Assembly (NCBI RefSeq): GCF_000293885.2
Contig: NZ_CP010945.1
Location: 2,748,001 to 2,812,000, forward strand
Length of the DNA: 64,000 nt
Direction: 5' to 3'
Source of the DNA: Pseudomonas fluorescens NCIMB 11764
GTDB lineage: Bacteria; Pseudomonadota; Gammaproteobacteria; Pseudomonadales; Pseudomonadaceae
In this document: positions 61,697-64,000 of the stretch, piece after piece
Layout of the letters: every line of letters begins with the position of its first letter
Numbering within the stretch: position 1 is the first letter of the stretch
Notes under the pieces: generated by a model
What the model saw: the letters and a program-made list of their open reading frames with translations, nothing else
Databases searched by the model: none
Told to the model about the DNA's origin: nothing
Position numbers and translations under genes: made by a program

Positions 61697-64000
61697 GTGC
61701 GACACGCGTAGCGTGTCTTCAAGACTTCAAGGTGTATGGTCATCTTGAAGGGTTTTCGAAAGGAAACCGACAGCTTGGGTAACCAATCCCGAGAAACAAA
61801 ATCGTTCCAGAAGTCCAATGCCTTCAAGGACTTGCCGCTGCGGCGGTGGCACCCCAAGGTCGACTAGCGCTCGGAGGTTCGACCACAGAACGGGTTTCAC
61901 TGGTTCTGGAGCGCCCATCAAATCATCGGTTCTTTTTAGAACCCTACCCATGCGGGAGAGAATCCCCGCAGGGGTTTTCTCCTGCTTCTGAAACAGGAGG
62001 AAATAATTCTTTGGGCATGCTGCTAGTCAGTTCCTGCCCCCCTCAATGTGAAGACGCGAGCGAAAGCTCTGTCTGTCATTGTCCATCTAGCTTGTCCTCA
62101 AGCTAGCAGCGGACTCGTTGTGCGACCAACGATAGCCTAGGAAGACATGCGTCACTGGTAACGGTGAGGTGTGAAGCTCTTCTCACAATGTAGTCCCCGT
62201 CAGGGTGTGCTTTTGCCGCGAGGCAAAGCATAGATGCTCGGAGCAGTGCCGGGTTGAGACGCTAGGCTGGTTGGCATGGGTAACGTAAGTGAACTGCTGA
62301 TAAACGCCGTGATTATAAACAAGCCAAAACTGCTGTCAGGCTTGAGCCAAAAGGCACGTGGTCGGATACCTCTGTAGAGGCTTGAGGTACGTCGTCATAG
62401 GACCATCGGTGAAAAGGCAGACCCTAAACCAATCGTGTGACAGGCAGGGAACGTGGTAAGCCCGTATGGCTGCCCTTCGGGCAGGTGAACCGTAAGGTGA
62501 GCTGTTGGCGGTGCGGGTATGGGATCGCAGAGAAAGCGAAAGCTGGGCTGTAATGGCTCGGATAGGGGTTGGGACATTACCCCACGGGAAACCGGGCAGA
62601 CTTCTGCGTGGTCTTTCGTCGCATGAACTCTGAGTAAACCTGTCTCAATGTACGTAGAGGTCCAGCTGTAACGGACCTTTTATTAATCTAGCCCTGACGG
62701 GAGCGTCCATTCCCGTCAGGGGATGCGTACGTCTTTCGCTTGGGGAAACTTGAGAGGAAGGCAGCATGTTAGAACATAGCCAAATGGCCGTGTCTGCGCC
62801 TTCCGGCGCTCCGCAGCACTGGCATGACATCGATTGGTGGCGTGTCCAGCGGAATGTCCGGGCGATGCAGATACGGATTGCGAAGGCTTGTCGGGAAGGC
62901 AACTGGCGCAGGGTGAAAACCCTGCAGCGGATGCTGACCCGCTCTCGCTCGGCCAGATACTTGGCCGTACGGCGAGTCACTGAAAACCAGGGTAAGCGCA
63001 CGGCGGGAGTCGACCGCGTGCTCTGGGATACACCCGATGCCAAATGGAAGGCGGCAAATGGGTTGAAGCGCCATGGATATAAGCCGCGGCCTTTACGACG
63101 TGTGTTTATTCCGAAGTCAAATGGAAAGGAGCGTCCTCTGGGCATTCCAACCATGACGGACAGGGCTATGCAGGCGCTGTATCTGCTGGCTCTGGCGCCT
63201 ATTGCAGAAACCACGGGTGATCCAAATAGCTACGGCTTCAGGATCGAACGCTCTACGGCGGATGCGATGGGGCAGCTGTTCGTTTGCCTATCCAAAAAGG
63301 TTTCGGCCCAATGGGTTTTGGAGGCGGACATCAAAGGCTGTTTTGACCATATCAATCATGACTGGCTAATCGCCAACGTCCCAACGGACAAAGTGGTTCT
63401 CCGGAAATGGTTGAAAACTGGTGTGATTCATAAAGGCCAGCTACAGGCAACGGATGCCGGTACGCCACAGGGCGGGATTATCTCGCCCACCATGGCAAAT
63501 TTGGTGCTGGATGGGCTGGAGTCACAACTCAAGCTGTACTGGGGGGTGACAAAGGCCAAGAAGCTGAAAATCAATGTGGTGCGTTATGCGGATGACTTTG
63601 TGATAACTGGAACCTCGCGAGAGGTGCTGGAAACTGAAGTCAGACCTTGGGTAGAGCAATTCCTCGCGACGCGTGGATTGCAGTTGTCACCCGAGAAAAC
63701 CCATGTCATCCATATAGAAGAAGGCTTCGACTTCCTTGGTTGGAATTTCCGCAAGTTCGATGGGAAGCTTCTGATCAAACCGAGCAAGAAGAACGTCAAG
63801 GCGTTCTACTGCAAAGTGAAGGAGGTCATCAGCACCAACAAGACGGTGACGCAAGACTATCTGATAGGTCTGCTTAATCCGATCTTGAAAGGCTGGGCGT
63901 TGTATCACCAGCCAGTAGTCGCCAAGCAGGCGTATAGCCGCATGGATAACCAAATATTCCATGCTTTATGGCGTTGGGCAAAACGGCGGCACCCTAACAA
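61697..64000 (+). mobile_element. Group II intron, right end outside the window
   Basis: The element begins with GTGCG, the group II 5' consensus, followed by about 1.07 kb of structured RNA (domains I-IV) and an in-frame reverse transcriptase/maturase. Domains V and VI and the 3' end lie beyond the right edge. The insertion lies just after a promoter-like sequence and outside any gene in the window. The sequence from 61697 to 62765 contains no supported gene; a plus-strand frame of 86 codons within it (61846-62106) is not real. Confidence 0.9.
62766..64000 (+). CDS. ltrA: Group II intron reverse transcriptase/maturase (partial)
   Basis: The frame starts at ATG 62766 after GGAAGGCAGC and stays open for 411 codons to the window edge. 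RT motifs include RVFIPKSNGKERPLGIPT, VLEADIKGCFDHI, TPQGGIISPTMANLVLD and the catalytic YADD at residues 274-277. The maturase X domain begins near residue 340 (LIKPSKKNVKAFYCK), and GIIM-like helices continue (LNPILKGWALYHQ). The endonuclease end is not visible. It splices and mobilises its own intron. Confidence 0.95.
   Translation, partial: MLEHSQMAVSAPSGAPQHWHDIDWWRVQRNVRAMQIRIAKACREGNWRRVKTLQRMLTRSRSARYLAVRRVTENQGKRTAGVDRVLWDTPDAKWKAANGLKRHGYKPRPLRRVFIPKSNGKERPLGIPTMTDRAMQALYLLALAPIAETTGDPNSYGFRIERSTADAMGQLFVCLSKKVSAQWVLEADIKGCFDHINHDWLIANVPTDKVVLRKWLKTGVIHKGQLQATDAGTPQGGIISPTMANLVLDGLESQLKLYWGVTKAKKLKINVVRYADDFVITGTSREVLETEVRPWVEQFLATRGLQLSPEKTHVIHIEEGFDFLGWNFRKFDGKLLIKPSKKNVKAFYCKVKEVISTNKTVTQDYLIGLLNPILKGWALYHQPVVAKQAYSRMDNQIFHALWRWAKRRHPN

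Noticed and set aside
61846..62106. 86-codon ORF in the 5' part of the group II intron
   Set aside because: It lies in the structured ribozyme RNA and shows no protein features.

Overview
The window looks like a Pseudomonas chromosome, most likely from the P. fluorescens group. Supporting signs are a high-GC sequence, the algU-mucA-mucB-mucD order without mucC, the tctDE/tctCBA cluster, the dapA-bamC-purC-tRNA-Ser order, and many Pseudomonas REP/REPIN palindromes with a GGGAGCGGGCTTGCCCGCGA-type core. Most of it is core genome; both ends are cut.

Layout. 1-1.9 kb: a truncated rsuA-type gene, a cysteine-rich CWC protein and a diguanylate cyclase. 2-12 kb: a minus-strand guanidine-assimilation operon (ABC transporter, two DUF1989 carboxyguanidine deiminase subunits, a urea/guanidine carboxylase, allophanate hydrolase) led by a guanidine-I (ykkC) riboswitch. 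One REPIN lies inside the carboxylase frame and a second lies just upstream of that gene. 12-15 kb: two Tyr-rich lipoproteins, an enoyl-CoA hydratase family protein and ung. 15-22 kb: the tctCBA transporter with an AbrB gene and the divergent tctDE two-component system. 22-26 kb: an HDOD protein, ygfZ, sdhE-ygfX and nadB. 26.6-30.4 kb: algU-mucA-mucB-mucD. 30.5-38.4 kb: a bepA-like protease, tusA, an AI-2E family transporter, bcp-gcvR, and dapA-bamC-MBL-purC, followed by tRNA-Ser(CGA).

38.6-40.7 kb is a small gene-poor accessory patch next to tRNA-Ser. It has three near-copies of the tRNA-linked terminator and several short genes, so it looks like a decayed integration site. 41-48 kb holds a lipoprotein, a DUF1508 protein, two LysR regulators, an orphan CHMI, DMT and MFS transporters and a glutamine-synthetase family enzyme. 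48-61.5 kb holds eptA, a methyltransferase, rnd-ycgL, a hydroxyacid dehydrogenase, a nitroreductase, ycgN, a zinc-site-less peptidase-like protein, an RNA methyltransferase, yajD, a spermidine-synthase-like protein, a cNMP-binding protein and oligopeptidase B. From 61,697 to the right edge is a group II intron with its reverse transcriptase/maturase, starting beside a promoter-like sequence.

How the genes work together. The guanidine operon forms a complete route: uptake, ATP-dependent carboxylation, deimination to allophanate, and hydrolysis to ammonia and CO2, gated by a riboswitch. The riboswitch contains a 10-nt segment exactly complementary to the first gene's Shine-Dalgarno region, which suggests translational control. 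AlgU/MucABD forms the envelope-stress cascade. TctDE probably controls tctCBA. The most unusual observations are the translated REPIN in the carboxylase, the riboswitch/SD complementarity, the repeated terminators at tRNA-Ser, and the putative structured RNA or overlapping ORF upstream of the DUF3077 gene.
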